From Agelas oroides (Eukaryota; Porifera; Demospongiae; Agelasida; Agelasidae): DNA of 64,000 nt. This document shows, piece after piece, positions 46,088 to 57,114 of the stretch. Below the pieces are notes generated by a model. The model was given only the letters and a program-made list of their open reading frames with translations. It ran no database searches and had not been told where the DNA came from. Every line of letters begins with the position of its first letter. Position 1 is the first letter of the stretch. The translations under genes were made by a program, and so were the position numbers. The stretch spans positions 9,548,118-9,612,117 of the forward strand of contig OX422185.1 of the NCBI GenBank assembly GCA_949130485.1, read 5' to 3'.

Positions 46088-46240
46088 CAATGTAAGTCCT
46101 TGCTGCTACAAACAATCTCCACAAAGGTGTTACCACTGGAGCCATTTTGCTTTACTGTGTAGGTCTCGGCGAGCTCTATCCAGCGGTACTTACCGTACTA
46201 GCCTTGTGGAGATTGTTTGTACCAGCAAGGACTTACATTG
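46088..46240. repeat. Hairpin with 36-bp arms
   Basis: AATGTAAGTCCTTGCTG-TACAAACAATCTCCACAA-type arms (46089-46125 and 46204-46239) are reverse complements around a 78-bp spacer. Likely a tiny fold-back element. Confidence 0.85.
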
Positions 46241-46439
46241 CTGTTCCGGGAAGTAGTGAAGCCCTTTTGCTGATGATAGATAGGTCTGACTTTGTCTCCG
46301 CTATGCCTGTGCACCTCCCCTCACCAGTGCCCATGCTAAGTGTTTTGCTCATGGTACTGGTCTGCTTGTAACTGTTTTCGAATCTTACACTATAACACAT
46401 CTCACCTCCCCAGGTCTTGCGATTTTGGCTCAATCGCAC

Positions 46440-46870
46440 TCGTACTCCATCACCGGTCACCCTTGGCTCCATCACCCTAGGCTCGGTCGCCCCCTACACC
46501 CCTGCTCCATCACCGGTCACCCTTGGCTCTATCACCCCCGGCTCAGTTGCCCCCTACACCCCTGCTCTATCACCCCCGGCTCGGTCGCCCCCTACACCCC
46601 TGCTCCATCACCGGTCACCCTTGGCTCTATCACCCCCGGCTCAGTTGCCCCCTACACCCCTGCTCCATCACTCCCGGCTCGGTCGCCCCCTACACCCCTG
46701 CTCCATCACCGGTCACCCTTGGCTCTATCACCCCCTGCTCAGTTGCTCCCTACACCCCTGCTCCATCACCGGTCACCCTTGGCTCTATCACCCCCGGCTC
46801 AGTTGCCCCCTACACCCCTGCTCCATCACCCCCGGCTCGGTCGCCCCCTACACCCCTGCTCCATCGCCCC
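46440..46870. repeat. C-rich minisatellite with 38- and 60-bp units
   Basis: The basic 38-bp unit reads CATCACCCCCGGCTC-GGTCGCCCCCTACACCCCTG. The 60-bp unit has an extra 22 bases with ACCGGTCACCCTTGGC. The 38-bp length shifts the reading frame, and all three plus-strand frames stay open because the DNA is C-rich and stop-poor. I therefore do not annotate the 195-codon frame as a gene. Confidence 0.92.
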
Positions 46871-48205
46871 CCTCAGTAAGTTTACAGTTTACAGTTTCGC
46901 AGTGCTGTACCTACAGTACCAGTCAAATGAAATGGCGGGTGGTAGCTGATATTATTTTATTATTGGTTATGTTTGAGACTCTGAAAACTAGAACTAAAAC
47001 TTAAGTGGTGGTATAAGGATGACCAGTGTTAGATATCCTAAGTTAAATGAGATGTGAAGCATTGTAGGGGTAGACAGAGGAAATCTTGGACTGGGATTTA
47101 CTTGTTCAGTTAGATTTTGATAAGGATCACTCACCCCTTGTAAATTATGGGGTGCCATTTGTCTCTAAATTACATTTTTATGACATATATAAATCATACT
47201 ATGGTATCTTGGACTGGGATTTATTTAGATTTTGATAAGGATCACTCACCCCTTGTAAATTATGGTGTGCTGTAGCAAACTGCTAATTTACTACTTTGTC
47301 ATGGCACACAGCAGGATTTGTCACTGTCGACTGTTTAACCCAAATTTGATAACGCATAAGTAGCTAAGTTCTCACCAGAGATAAATATAAGTATCACATA
47401 TGCCAGCCATTTCTCCAGCCAAGGCAGCTACACATGCATGGACTAAGCTTTACACCGAAATCGTGAGCTAAATTTCTGGCGTTTATGAGTGCCGTTTATG
47501 CATGGCCCTATCTGAAGCGACCCAGTCAACCACTGTCCATATTAAATTTGTACCGCCTGTGAGCAGCCTGCCGTCGTCGGTAGAAGCACAAACCAGAATT
47601 AAGTTGCCACGTGTGCTTCAACTTCAGTCGTCTTCGCTCCGGGTTGCTGACGCTGCACTCTGACAGCTAATTTGGCCTTTACATGCTACAGGATATCGAT
47701 CTTCGTGAAATATTTGAATGCGCTCATTTAAAATTTACGGTAATTGGTCGGTCCATAGATAGAAGTATAGGCACACGCGTGCGCAATGCAGTCACTCTAG
47801 TGTGGGGCTCGCTCAGGCTCGCCCCAATAAGTGACAGCTAGCTTTATAGCACGACTAAAGCGCTAGTGTAGGCGAGACTTGGGGGGTAGACCCCTACATA
47901 TTGCAAAGTAATAAGCCTGGCCACACCCTTTTACATACATAACCACAAAGCAAAAAGTCAGAAAGGGTGTTACTAACCTGTGTCCTTATTATCTTTATTG
48001 TAGATTAAGCAAGAAACAGGAACTGGAATGGAATACAGAGACACAGTAAGCGACATCAATGTAGAATCATATTTTTGTCCTTGAGCAAGCCGGTACGTGC
48101 TTACACAGTGGAGTCACTTGAACTTTGGATTCACCTCCACGTCAGCACCCATCCCATTTGGAGATAACTTAGTAATATAACTGTAGTCTTGGTCCCATAC
48201 CCAGC
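46871..48205. other. Mostly unassigned; one diverged direct repeat
   Basis: About 68 bp at 47083-47153 (CTTGGACTGGGATTTA ... ACTCACCCCTTGTAAATTAT) recurs at 47206-47270. A 14-codon possible exon (48004-48045) has good splice borders but its phase does not fit the exons at 48904. A small ATG frame is listed at 47502. Confidence 0.5.
47502..47663 (+). CDS. Possible first coding exon or short ORF
   Basis: ATG in the context TGCATGGCC opens a 53-codon frame: MALSEATQSTTVHIKFVPP and on to VADAAL-stop. The surrounding DNA is richer in CG than its neighbours. It could be the start of the gene whose last exons are at 48904-49398, with a splice donor inside the frame (for example near GTGCTT after LPR), but no exon joins them. 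Weak. Confidence 0.25.
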   Translation: MALSEATQSTTVHIKFVPPVSSLPSSVEAQTRIKLPRVLQLQSSSLRVADAAL

Positions 48206-48752
48206 TAGCCTCGTTCCTAGGCTCTCGTGCGTGAGTGGAGAAAAAAGAGCATGGTACACACTGTTTGCGCATGCTTAGTTCCCCCAGAAGATCTGGGAAT
48301 TTGGAAATTTCTGTAAAATCTGCTCCATTACACTAACCTCTGCAAGGCGTGCGTATAAAAGATGCCTGTCACTGACCACGCTCTGTGTGGACAATGACGA
48401 GGGAACGACGAAGATATTCAACTCTTCGCTTCCAGGAATTGTCCACGCGTTCGTGCATTCCAGCTAAACACTGCAGCCGCAATCTTTTCCTTTGAAGTTC
48501 ACCGATTGCCTCGAATGAAGCAATGCAGACCATTACCGTCGAAGCAATATTGTTTTTGACTTAATAACCGGCCCCTATGAGTCGTCTCACAGGGAGTATA
48601 ACCATGCAGTGCGACATTTCAGCAGGTAAACAAAATTGACCGTAATTTTAGTGTAGTGGAATAGTATGCAGGTTACCAAGGGAACTTGGCGCATGCGCAG
48701 TGTGTACCAGGATCTCGTTCCTTCCCCGCACGAGAGCCTGGGAAGGAGGCTA
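48206..48752. mobile_element. TAGCCTC-type MULE-like element with exact 9-bp duplication (547 bp)
   Basis: The ends TAGCCTCGTTCCTAGGCTCT and AGAGCCTGGGAAGGAGGCTA are inverted. ATACCCAGC flanks both sides (48197-48205 and 48753-48761) without a mismatch. The interior has no transposase frame. It lies just upstream of the exons at 48904. Confidence 0.88.
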
Positions 48753-48903
48753 ATACCCAGCTGGAAGTGGAAAAACTTTGGCGATTTTTGCCATGATTCT
48801 TGGGCTTTGCATGGCTGTAAGGCATGTATGTAAATGAAGCTTACCATGCAGACCAACTGGACCATTTCCTGCTACACCAACAATATAATCACTCCCACTG
48901 CAG

Positions 48904-49398
48904 GATACAGCTCTGATAATTTGTTACAACACCATTTAATTGATCTAGCCCTGGCGGCTTCAAACTCACCAGTGACACGAGGTGGGTATGTACTCTGTTA
49001 GAGTCTGGTGTGTGTTGTATGATGACTGCAATGAATATATTTTCTGAATAGGATCCACTCCAGCTGCTTCAATCCAAGACCTACAAAGGTTTATCTTCAG
49101 AGAGATGGCACAGTTCGTGAACCTCACTCTGTGTGGGGTACCGAACCACCCCATTGTAGCCCATAATACGGGCAATCAGTACTGCCTAACCGTTCTACAC
49201 TACCTGACTCTCCAGCAGTTCTCCAAAATCACACAACATCTGACAGAACAATTTTCGGGGGTGCCTGGGACGGGGCACAACGACTGGTCACACAATGCCG
49301 GCCGCCTAGGCTTCATCATCAAAGTGTGTGGATCGGGAGAGGGGGTTGCCCATGCTGAGGTGGTCCAAATGTCTGATGGAATTTTCCAGTACCCATAG
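48904..49398 (+). CDS. Two terminal exons of an unrecognised protein
   Basis: Exons 48904-48981 and 49052-49398 are separated by a 70-bp GTGGGT..AG intron in phase 1 (cga g|ga). They join NLLQHHLIDLALAASN to STPAASIQDLQRFIFREMAQ and continue through NLTLCGVPNHPIVAHNTG, QYCLTVLHYLTLQQF and GRLGFIIKVCGSG to a stop at 49396-49398. The visible part is about 141 residues, mixed alpha-helical, with no signal peptide or membrane segment. I recognise no family. The first exon may extend left, since its frame stays open to 48840. The coherent phase and balanced composition make a real host gene likely; earlier exons are not identified. Confidence 0.6.
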
Positions 49399-49887
49399 GG
49401 CACATTTTTGGGGGGCATAACTTGTATCAAGACCCATAGGCCTATTACTTAAGTTTACATGTGTTCATTCTTGACTCATGGCATAACTTATCAATGTTGA
49501 CTGAGATACACCAACTATACGGGTATAGTAGTGCCGATGGTAACGCAATGTAAAACTGAATTCACTTCCTCAAAGTAGGTGTATATGTAATGTATTGTAG
49601 GGGATATCCCTGTGGTTGAAATCTGTTTATGAGATAGCTACATTTACGTGAAAAAAATAACCTGGAGTATGCATTATATGGTAGCCTTGCACATTATGAA
49701 CTTTTGAGGTACAAATTTGTATGGATCCATGGTGTGGAAGTTGAGTAAATCTGATAGAGAATTGTGTTTGAGTGTTCAGTGTGGAGTGTTCCAGGTACAG
49801 TTTACCTAATTTACTAACTAATTTACTAGCATGATAAAGAGACCATAGTTGCTGCAGTGATGACACTATCAAGATGTGTTTTCTGGT
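49399..49887. other. Space between convergent gene ends
   Basis: Holds the presumed 3' UTRs of the plus-strand gene (stop at 49398) and of the minus-strand exon (stop at 49888-49890). No canonical poly(A) signal or repeat is clear. Confidence 0.4.
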
Positions 49888-50067
49888 TCATCCTGGCTGT
49901 GCTGTGGTGTCCTTGTAACTGGTGGGGGTGAGTGGGCAAATCAAGACGGGGCCGTGTCTGAAGGAGATATGCTGAGGTTTCTCAGTGTGCAGGGCCTGGA
50001 TGACCTCCTGGAGCAGAGACTCAAGCTCCATCTTCAGGGACAGCAGGTTGTGAATCTCTTCTGCATC
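49888..50067 (-). CDS. Probable last exon of a minus-strand gene
   Basis: After an AG acceptor (TTCTAACACAG on the minus strand) a 59-residue frame starts DAEEIHNLLSLKMELESLLQ, goes on EVIQALHTEKPQHISF and ends TSYKDTTAQPG-stop. The first half is a leucine-rich amphipathic helix, likely coiled coil. No upstream exon is found with confidence, so the protein is unknown. The frame in the opposite direction is also open but has no splice support. Confidence 0.4.
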   Translation of the reverse strand, partial: DAEEIHNLLSLKMELESLLQEVIQALHTEKPQHISFRHGPVLICPLTPTSYKDTTAQPG

Positions 50068-50616
50068 CTGTGTTAGAACTTCTCACAAAGCTGGTCTTCT
50101 AGTCATGGGTTCTCCAGCAGCACCTAAGGAGAGGGGAGGAGGGGAGGGAGAGAAAGGGGAAGGGGAGGAAGGGAATTCATAATGTATCCCCTTTTTGGGG
50201 CCGTTAGCTGGTCACACACATTGTTTCAGTAGTTGGTACAATAACTTCACCATTTAAATAGAAAGCTTGTGTGACACTTGCCTGAAGTTGCACAACTTTC
50301 TAGACCCACCCATCTCACTCTAAAGCACAAGTATGCAACCAAAGCTTCTCACTACACCAATCTTCAGAGAATCTTCCATCTAATCACACAAACGTGGGCT
50401 TAGCAGTACTGACCAGATATATCGGTACAAAGCACCAAGACCATCCTCTAGGACACTAGCAATAAACAAACCCACCTGAGACTCAGGAGGAGGAGACCTT
50501 GTGACAAGGAGACTTGTTCATAAAAGTAGTACTATTGTTAGGACTAAAATTACAAAAGAGTTGAAGGAATTGGTGCCTAATCAACCCAGGCAGGCACCTG
50601 AGACAACGTTCAACTA

Positions 50617-51004
50617 TTCGATCTACTGCACCACACAAGGAACCTGGACTATAAGGTGAATAAACATGAGTTCGGGGTAGTTCAATGCTTCCAAACGTGA
50701 TTGAACCAGTGTACAAGACAGGAAAAGAGGCCTATCCTACTCTCATTCCTCTGCAAATCTACTGCTGATTCTTCTCCAATCCTACTGCTGATTATACTGC
50801 TGCTTCTGAGATATGGTAGGTATGCCAGCAAACTTTATGGCTTGCCTTCCTTGATGGCTCCATCCATTCCTTCAACTTTTCCATGTTACGCTCCCCCACA
50901 GGACTGGTTCCCTATATTGTACAGTGGTTCGATAGCAATGAACTGCCCCAAACACGTGTTTATTCACCTTATAGTCCACATTCCTTGTGTGGTGCAGTAG
51001 ATTG
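50617..51004. repeat. Inverted-repeat element with 100-bp arms
   Basis: 50617-50715 and 50905-51004 are diverged reverse complements, sharing CTACTGCACCACACAAGGAA and GGACTATAAGGTGAATAAAC. The spacer is about 190 bp. Non-coding. Confidence 0.75.
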
Positions 51005-51049
51005 AAGAGGTTCGGTAGGGTCGACCACCCCTGTAAACTGCCCCAACAG

Positions 51050-51270
51050 AAACAGTAGAAACAGTAGAGTTGCAGTAGAATGGGAGTAGAATCTGCAGTA
51101 GAATATGCAGAATCACCAGTGGAATGATAGTAGGATGATTTTGATTTGTGCTCTGCAGAATCACCAGTGGAATGATAGTACAATGGGAGTAAGTAGAATT
51201 GCAGTAGAATGGGAGTACTGCCACTACTGCCAGTTCTACAGCACATTCTACTCCCATTCTACTTCATATT
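51050..51270. repeat. Short direct and inverted repeats of AGTAGAATGGGAGTA
   Basis: GCAGAATCACCAGTGGAATG occurs twice (about 51108 and 51156). CAGTAGAATGGGAGTA occurs several times and once inverted near 51247, so the right side can fold back. Confidence 0.7.
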
Positions 51271-52021
51271 CTTCTACTGCAGCTTCTATTACCATTCTTC
51301 ATTATGTAGCACATGGTAATTTTCTTTAGTAATCCATGACTATAAGCAATACTTGAAGCAGTTGATTTTGAAATCAAGAGATAGCAACATTGTAAACATG
51401 TGCTTCGACCAACACTGACCACCATCTCCAGAACTACTACAGAAGAATAGCTCCAGAACTACCTCAATGCACTAAACTATAGAGCAAACAAGCAGTGTAG
51501 TGCAAGTTGTGTACCAGCAACAAACCACCCCCCACCCCCCAAACTCGAAAGAGAGGTGGAGTTGCCTTCATTATGCGTCCCCATTATTCATGGCTCCTTT
51601 ACAACTCACAGGAATTCTCTTTATACATAGAGGAGTATGTGCACTTCCTCACTCTCGTGGAATCTTGTGGGTAGGAGGACAGCTGAAAAGCTTTTGAACC
51701 AGCATGGATGTACTCCATGTTGTCTAGAGCTGTAACTCATTTGAGACCTGTAACAATGGTAGAATAGCTTGCCTTCACTGTCTCAACCAGCAGTTATCAG
51801 ATGGCTTAATTATTAAATGCTTATGCAATTGTATAGTAATTACCAAATCGATTCTAGTAGATGTGCACTCACTCAAGTTAATGTGTACTAATACTTAGAC
51901 TACATTAGAAAATAATTTTAATAATGCAGCTGTTTTTGCTTATTACAATCATAAGTAGAATTGTAGGAGAATGGCATTGAAATGAATTGAAGGGGGGTCT
52001 GGGTATGAGACTAGGGGAACA

Positions 52022-52841
52022 GTGATTAGAAACAGTATTCATGTACATGAAGTCATACTATTGAGGAAATCACGTCAACAGGAGCACTTTCTCACAAGTC
52101 GATTTGAATTTGGATCCTTACTTAGTCTAGAGCATAACATGGGAGAAAGAAGTGAGCTCATTGACCAAGTGATCAAGTCTGTACAGGAAGTAAGCACCTA
52201 TACATTTTTTACACCTGAACACTAATCACCAATGTGTCTGTTCATTCAGCTTACAGCTAGGCCTATATACTAGTGCAGAACTTAGAATCACTTCTATCTG
52301 TGAAGCATTTTTACAAAAGGAAAGATCTCTGGTGTAGTTTGGCAAGTTGTATTTTGTGCCACAAAGTTATATACCCTTCGTTGTGATGTCAAGATTGTCT
52401 GAGTTGATAGCACAAATCAAAATGACAAATGCTGGGTAGGCTTGGTGAAAGCTGCAATCATGTCTTGGGTGATACTTGTATACATTGATGTCATGGCTCA
52501 CAACCACATTATGCAGCTTGTCATTTGACACCCACCTATTAATTTTACATACTTAGATCAATGTGGAACAGTGGATACCAGGCCTATTTTGCCAATTTTT
52601 ACCAACTGCAAGCGTACCCTGTAAACATGAAAGTTGTATTCCTTTTGATACGTTATGTAGGATAATTGTCTGGGATATTGAAACCACAAAGCCAATCGTT
52701 TCTCACACCGGTGAGTTTTTCCCTTTTGATATGCATATGCATAGCATTACTTGCCTAATTAATCATACAGGACATAGTGACACTGTATCATATGTTGGAA
52801 CACATTCATCATCAGAAAACTGCTTTATATCCACTTCACAG
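52022..52841 (+). CDS. Exons of a WD40-like protein, fragment
   Basis: One exon ends at 52189 with donor GTAAGC; its frame reads EHFLTSRFEFGSLLSLEHNM and ELIDQVIKSVQE, and its left border is uncertain. The next exon is 52557-52841 (acceptor CTTAG, donor GTCAGT, both phase 0): VEQWIPGLFCQFLPTA, then CRIIVWDIETTKPIVSHTG, then SITCLINHTGHSDTVSYVG and NCFISTSQ. The I-V-W-D end of one blade and the GHSD...ISTSQ start of another are WD40 hallmarks. WD40 propellers are protein-binding scaffolds. The next 10 kb are satellite and transposons with no further blade, so the gene continues beyond or is broken. Confidence 0.5.
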
Positions 52842-52889
52842 GTCAGTATCAACATTGAGTGTGTATGTATTACCATGCAGATACTATTA

Positions 52890-53983
52890 AACAGGCTTGT
52901 ACGGGCTTCGCAGGACCTGCACAGTGGTGAAAACGGCTTTCTAAATTTTTCGTGGCACATAAACAGGCTTACTCAAGCCTCACAGGACTTCCACAGTGGT
53001 GAAAATTGCTTTCTAGTTCTTTCATGACATTTAAACAGGCTTGCAAGAGCTTCACAGGACCTATACTGTGGTTAAAACGGCTTTCTCAGACATTTCACGC
53101 ACATAAACAGGCTTGCCACGTGCCTCACAGGACCTCCACAGTGGTGAAAACTGCTTTCTAGATCTTTCCTGGCATATAAACAGGCTTGCACGAGCCTCAC
53201 AGGTCCTCCACAGTGGTTAAAACTGCTTTCTAGGTATTTCCTGTCTCTTAAACTGGCTTGCACGTGCTTCACAGGACTTCCACAGTGGTGAAAACTGCTT
53301 TTTAGCTCTTTCCTGACACTTAAACAGGCTTGCACGAGCTTCACAAGACCTATACTGTGGTTAAAACGGCTGTGTCAGACCTTTCTCGCACATAAACAGG
53401 CTTGCACGAGCCTCACAGCACCTCCACGGCGGTAAAATGGCGAGGACTTCCTGAGGTGAAAACTGCTTTCTAGGTCTTTCCTGACATGTAAACAGGCTTG
53501 CACGAGCTTCACAGAACCTCAAATGTGGTGAAAACAGCTTTCTAGATCTTTCCTGACATTTAAACAGGCTTGCACGAGCTTCACTATACTGTGGTTGAAA
53601 CGGCTTGCTCAGACATTTCACACAAATAAACAGGTTTGCACAAGCCTCACAAGATCTCAACAGTGGTGAAAACTGCTTTCTAGATCTTTCCAGGCACTTA
53701 AACAGGCCTGCATGTGCTTCACAGCACCTCCACGGAGGTTATAAAATGGCAATGTCACGCCTTGCCCGCACCTAAACAGGCTTGTACGAGCTTCACAACA
53801 CCTGCACAGTGGCGAAAACTGCTTTCTAGACCTTTCCTGGCACATAAACAGGCCTGCACGTGCTTGACAATTCCTCCACGGCGGTTAATATGGCGATGTC
53901 ACACCTTTCCCTCACTTAAACCAGCTTGCACAAGCTTCACAGGACCTATACTGTGGTTAAAACGGCTGAGTCAGACCTTTCCC
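52890..53983 (-). repeat. 72-bp satellite, reverse block 1
   Basis: The same repeat as at 26-42 kb, now on the other strand. Type A units (GGTGAAAACTGCTTTCTAGA, TTTCCTGGCACTTAAACAGG) and type B units (GGTTAAAACGGCTGTGTCAG, ACCTTTCACGCACATAAACA) are interspersed. It is cut on the right by the LINE at 53984. Confidence 0.9.
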
Positions 53984-54062
53984 AGTATTGTCATCAGCCC
54001 ACTATTGTCATCACCAATTCACAAACAAACAGCAATGACACCTCTTTTTTAGAGGTTCCCCA

Positions 54063-54780
54063 TTGTTAGCCAGCCACAAGCACCATTTTGCGGGTGTAAG
54101 CCTTCATGACCAGTGTTCTCTCACCTCACAACAGACTACAACTTCTAGTAACTCTACCTTCTCCATTGTCTATTTTAATGCTAGGAGCCTCCTCCACAAA
54201 ATTGACTACCTACGTCTAATATGTATGACTAGCCGACCTGACATTGTATGCATAGTTGAATCTTGGATGGAAAATGAGATTTCCGATGCTGAAATAGCAA
54301 TCAATGGATACGATGTAGTCAGAGCCGATAGAAATGGACATGGAGGCGGCGTCCTTATTTACATAAACAAAACTTTTATACATACAGTTATTTTTGGAGG
54401 TGACCATGAACTGGAACTTCTCATTGTGTCAGTAAGTAACCGTTTTGGTAGGTGTGTTTGTTTAGGTGTTTTGTATCGCCCACCAGATGCCGGTCATCTT
54501 ATTTTAGATTGTGTCAGCAGTGTTTTGTGTAGACTAGATAGCAACCTATTTTCAAATTTTGTTCTCATAGGAGATTTTAATATAGATTTTAATAATACTA
54601 ACCATTATTTCTATAATCAACTCACCATCATTTTCACTCACGCAAGTCGTACCCTCACCTACTCGAGTAACCCCACAAAGTTGCACTCTTATCGATCTCG
54701 CACTTGTATCAGAACTCTCCTGTGTCTACTCATGTGACACTATACCACCTCTAGCAAACTCTGATCATTATGGGGTTCTC
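54063..54780 (+). pseudogene. LINE APE-type endonuclease
   Basis: The frame gives VYFNARSLLHKIDYL, DIVCIVESWM, RNGHGGGVLIYI, LGVLYRPP and LIGDFNIDF. Then, after a frameshift near 54640, TQVVPSPTRVTPQSCTLIDL and LANSDHYGVL. All landmark residues of the family (Asn, Glu, the GDFN Asp/Asn and the SDH Asp/His) are present. It would nick target DNA to prime reverse transcription. The frameshift disables it. Confidence 0.8.
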
Positions 54781-54934
54781 CTACAGTTAAGAACACGTAA
54801 AGAACGATGCAACAGAAATGTAACACGCAGGAAAGTGTGGAGGTACGACTTGGCAGACTATACCGGAGCCTGTAATCAGTTGGACGACCTATGACTGGAA
54901 GATCTGCTAGTACCAAATGACATTAATTTAAAGT

Positions 54935-56929
54935 TTGTTGAATTGGAGTGTATTGTTCCTGAGAACTATGCATCAATATATTCCTCATGCTATGCTCCCT
55001 GACAGAAAAACTCTCCCATGGATGACCAAAGCTCTTGTTAATGCCATCAAAATGCGAAACTACTATTTCAGAAAATCTAAACGGACAGGTGATGAAGCTG
55101 CATTCCTGAAGTACAAGCAACTTCGTAACAAGGTAGTAAAAGGTCTTTGCGAAGCCAAACAATCCTTTTTCTCTGGTTTGCACCCTAGCAACAAACAATT
55201 TTAGAAGACCTTGAGGCAAATTAATGCTACTAAGACCACAATACCTGCTCTCAGCTCCTCCTCTAATGATACTACCTTAGCAACTACAAATATTGAGAAG
55301 TCAAACCTTCTGAACAGCTACTTCTCGGACTGTTTTAATGTCAGAGTACCACCGCTTTCATCTAGTGATCTGTGCCATCTTAGTCCCAGTCTCTGCCCAG
55401 AACACCTCCTCACAAGCGAATCTGAAGTATACGAATTACTTGTTAGTATTGATGCGACTAAGTCCACTGGTCTGGACAAAATTGCAGGTCGTATGATCAA
55501 AAACACTGCTTGTAGCGTCACACCAGTAGTAACTGCAATATTCAATCAGTCAATCAGTAAAGGCAAGTTTCCGACAGAGTGGAAAAAGGCCCGTATCACT
55601 CCTGTCCCCAAGTCCAATGATCACTCACTTGTTGAAAACTTCTGCCCAATCTCCATTCTATCTATGCTTGGCAAGGAACTTGAACGTATTGTCTATATCT
55701 GGTTGTTGCAAGAAATTACTAATCGGCATCCAATCTCAGATATTCAGTGGGGTTTTTCACAAGGAAAGTCTACCGTCAGTGCACTTTTAGCTGTTATCAA
55801 CAACTGGCACCAGTCCTTAGAAGCTAAAATGGATGTTTGTGCAGTATTTTTAGATTTGAAGAAAGCCTTTGACAGCGTGCCACACAGGCTGTTACTACTT
55901 AAACTTTCTTCACTTGGTATTGATCCTTATTTAGTGCAGTGGATAGTTAGCTATCTCTGTGAAAGGCAGCAGGCAGTCTGTGTTGAGGGGAGTTCTTCTG
56001 GCTATCTACCTGTGCTCTCAGGTGTACCACAAGGCTCCGTCTTAGGTCCTTTACTATTCTTAATCTACATTGATGGAGTCTCTGAAGTCAATATTTCAGA
56101 TGGTAGCCTAGTACTGTATGCCGATGACATTGTCTTATATCGGACCATTTGCAGCAGCAGTGACTACTTGTACCTTCAGAATGATGTCAATGCCCTGGCT
56201 GACTGCATCTCTGCCTCCTTACTGAATCTCAACCCAACAAAATGCAAATACATGATAATAACTAGAAAACGGCGGGCCATTCTTCCTCCGACACTACTAA
56301 CAGTCTTGGGGAACACCCTTGACAAAGTATCTTCTTTTAAATACTTGGGTGTTTGGATTACAAAGGATCTCTCTTGGTCCAAGCATGTCTCTGAAATATG
56401 TTTCAAGGCAAAAAAGATCATCGGATTAATCTATAGACAGTATTACCAACACAGCAATACTGACACTCTAAAACAGCTCTACATATCCTCAGTCAGGCCA
56501 CACCTCGAGTATGCCGCTGCTGTATGGGATCCTCACCTGCAGAAAGATATCAACAAACTGGAGAAACTTCAAACATTTGCCCTCAGGATGTGTACAAAAT
56601 ACTGGACAGCCGATTACGATTCTCTACTCACTACCTGTAACCTCCCCTCCCTGAAGAAGAGGCGTCTGTTTCTCAAACTCAGTTTTCTTTATCAACTATT
56701 CAATGATCTGGTCATCTTTCCCTCCTACAGTGTATCACATCGTGAAGCACGTTTAAATACAAGGAGTGCCAACTCAGTCCGACTTGTCAGACTTTTCAGT
56801 AGGACAGATTCATACAAACGATCATTCTTTCCAGATGCAATTTACCACTGGAACCAACTGCCTCCTGATATCAAGTCTGCATCTTCTCTATGTACTTTTA
56901 AATATCAATTGAAACAATTCCTGCTCTAA
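54935..56929 (+). pseudogene. LINE reverse transcriptase with one internal stop
   Basis: One frame runs from about 54935 to the stop at 56927-56929, broken by TAG at 55202-55204 (SNKQF-stop-KTLRQ; a single TGG to TAG change would explain it). Motifs in order: TKSTGLDKIAGRMIK, QWGFSQGKSTVSALL, VFLDLKKAFDSVPH, SGVPQGSVLGPLLF, LYADDIVLY, FKYLGVWITKDLSW and RPHLEYAAAVWDPH. YADD is intact. The C-terminal region after the thumb is full. Family assignment to CR1/L2-like LINEs is by motif wording. Confidence 0.85.
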
Positions 56930-57114
56930 CTGTATCGCATGGTCTCTGTTATTATTGTAAACTACATGTATCTCTGTGTTTCACGTGTTAGGGCACATAC
57001 TTTGTACTAACTACATAGCTACTTATGTTGTCCTTGCATTCAACTCTTGATATACAATGCAAAATTTTAATAAACAAACAAACAAAAAAAATTAATAAAT
57101 AATAAATAAATAAA

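Larger units (their letters stand above)
50068..52021. other. Mixed DNA with purine tract, inverted element and short repeats
   Basis: A GGGGA-type purine tract lies at about 50125-50175. An inverted-arm element covers 50617-51004, and GTAGAATGGGAGTA-type repeats cover 51050-51270. No gene is recognised. Confidence 0.55.
53984..57114 (+). mobile_element. CR1-like LINE (copy C), near full-length ORF2
   Basis: Inserted in the reverse array after CAGACCTTTCCC; after its AAAT-rich tail the array resumes with AAACAGGCTTGCACGAG. It encodes an APE endonuclease (54063-54780) and a reverse transcriptase (54935-56929). No ORF1 is recognised between 53984 and 54062, so the copy is 5' truncated. Defects: frame changes near 54640 and 54890 and a TAG at 55202-55204. 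Sister of copy B by protein wording. Confidence 0.88.

Noticed and set aside
46417-47004. 195-codon frame with SPVTLGSITPGSVAPYTP-type repeats as a secreted repeat protein
   Set aside because: The three plus frames are equally open over the minisatellite, the 38-bp unit breaks any frame, and no splice or start context supports translation.
48004-48045. 14-codon micro-exon upstream of the gene ending at 49398
   Set aside because: The borders are good, but the required phase introduces a stop codon, so it cannot join the exon at 48904 directly.
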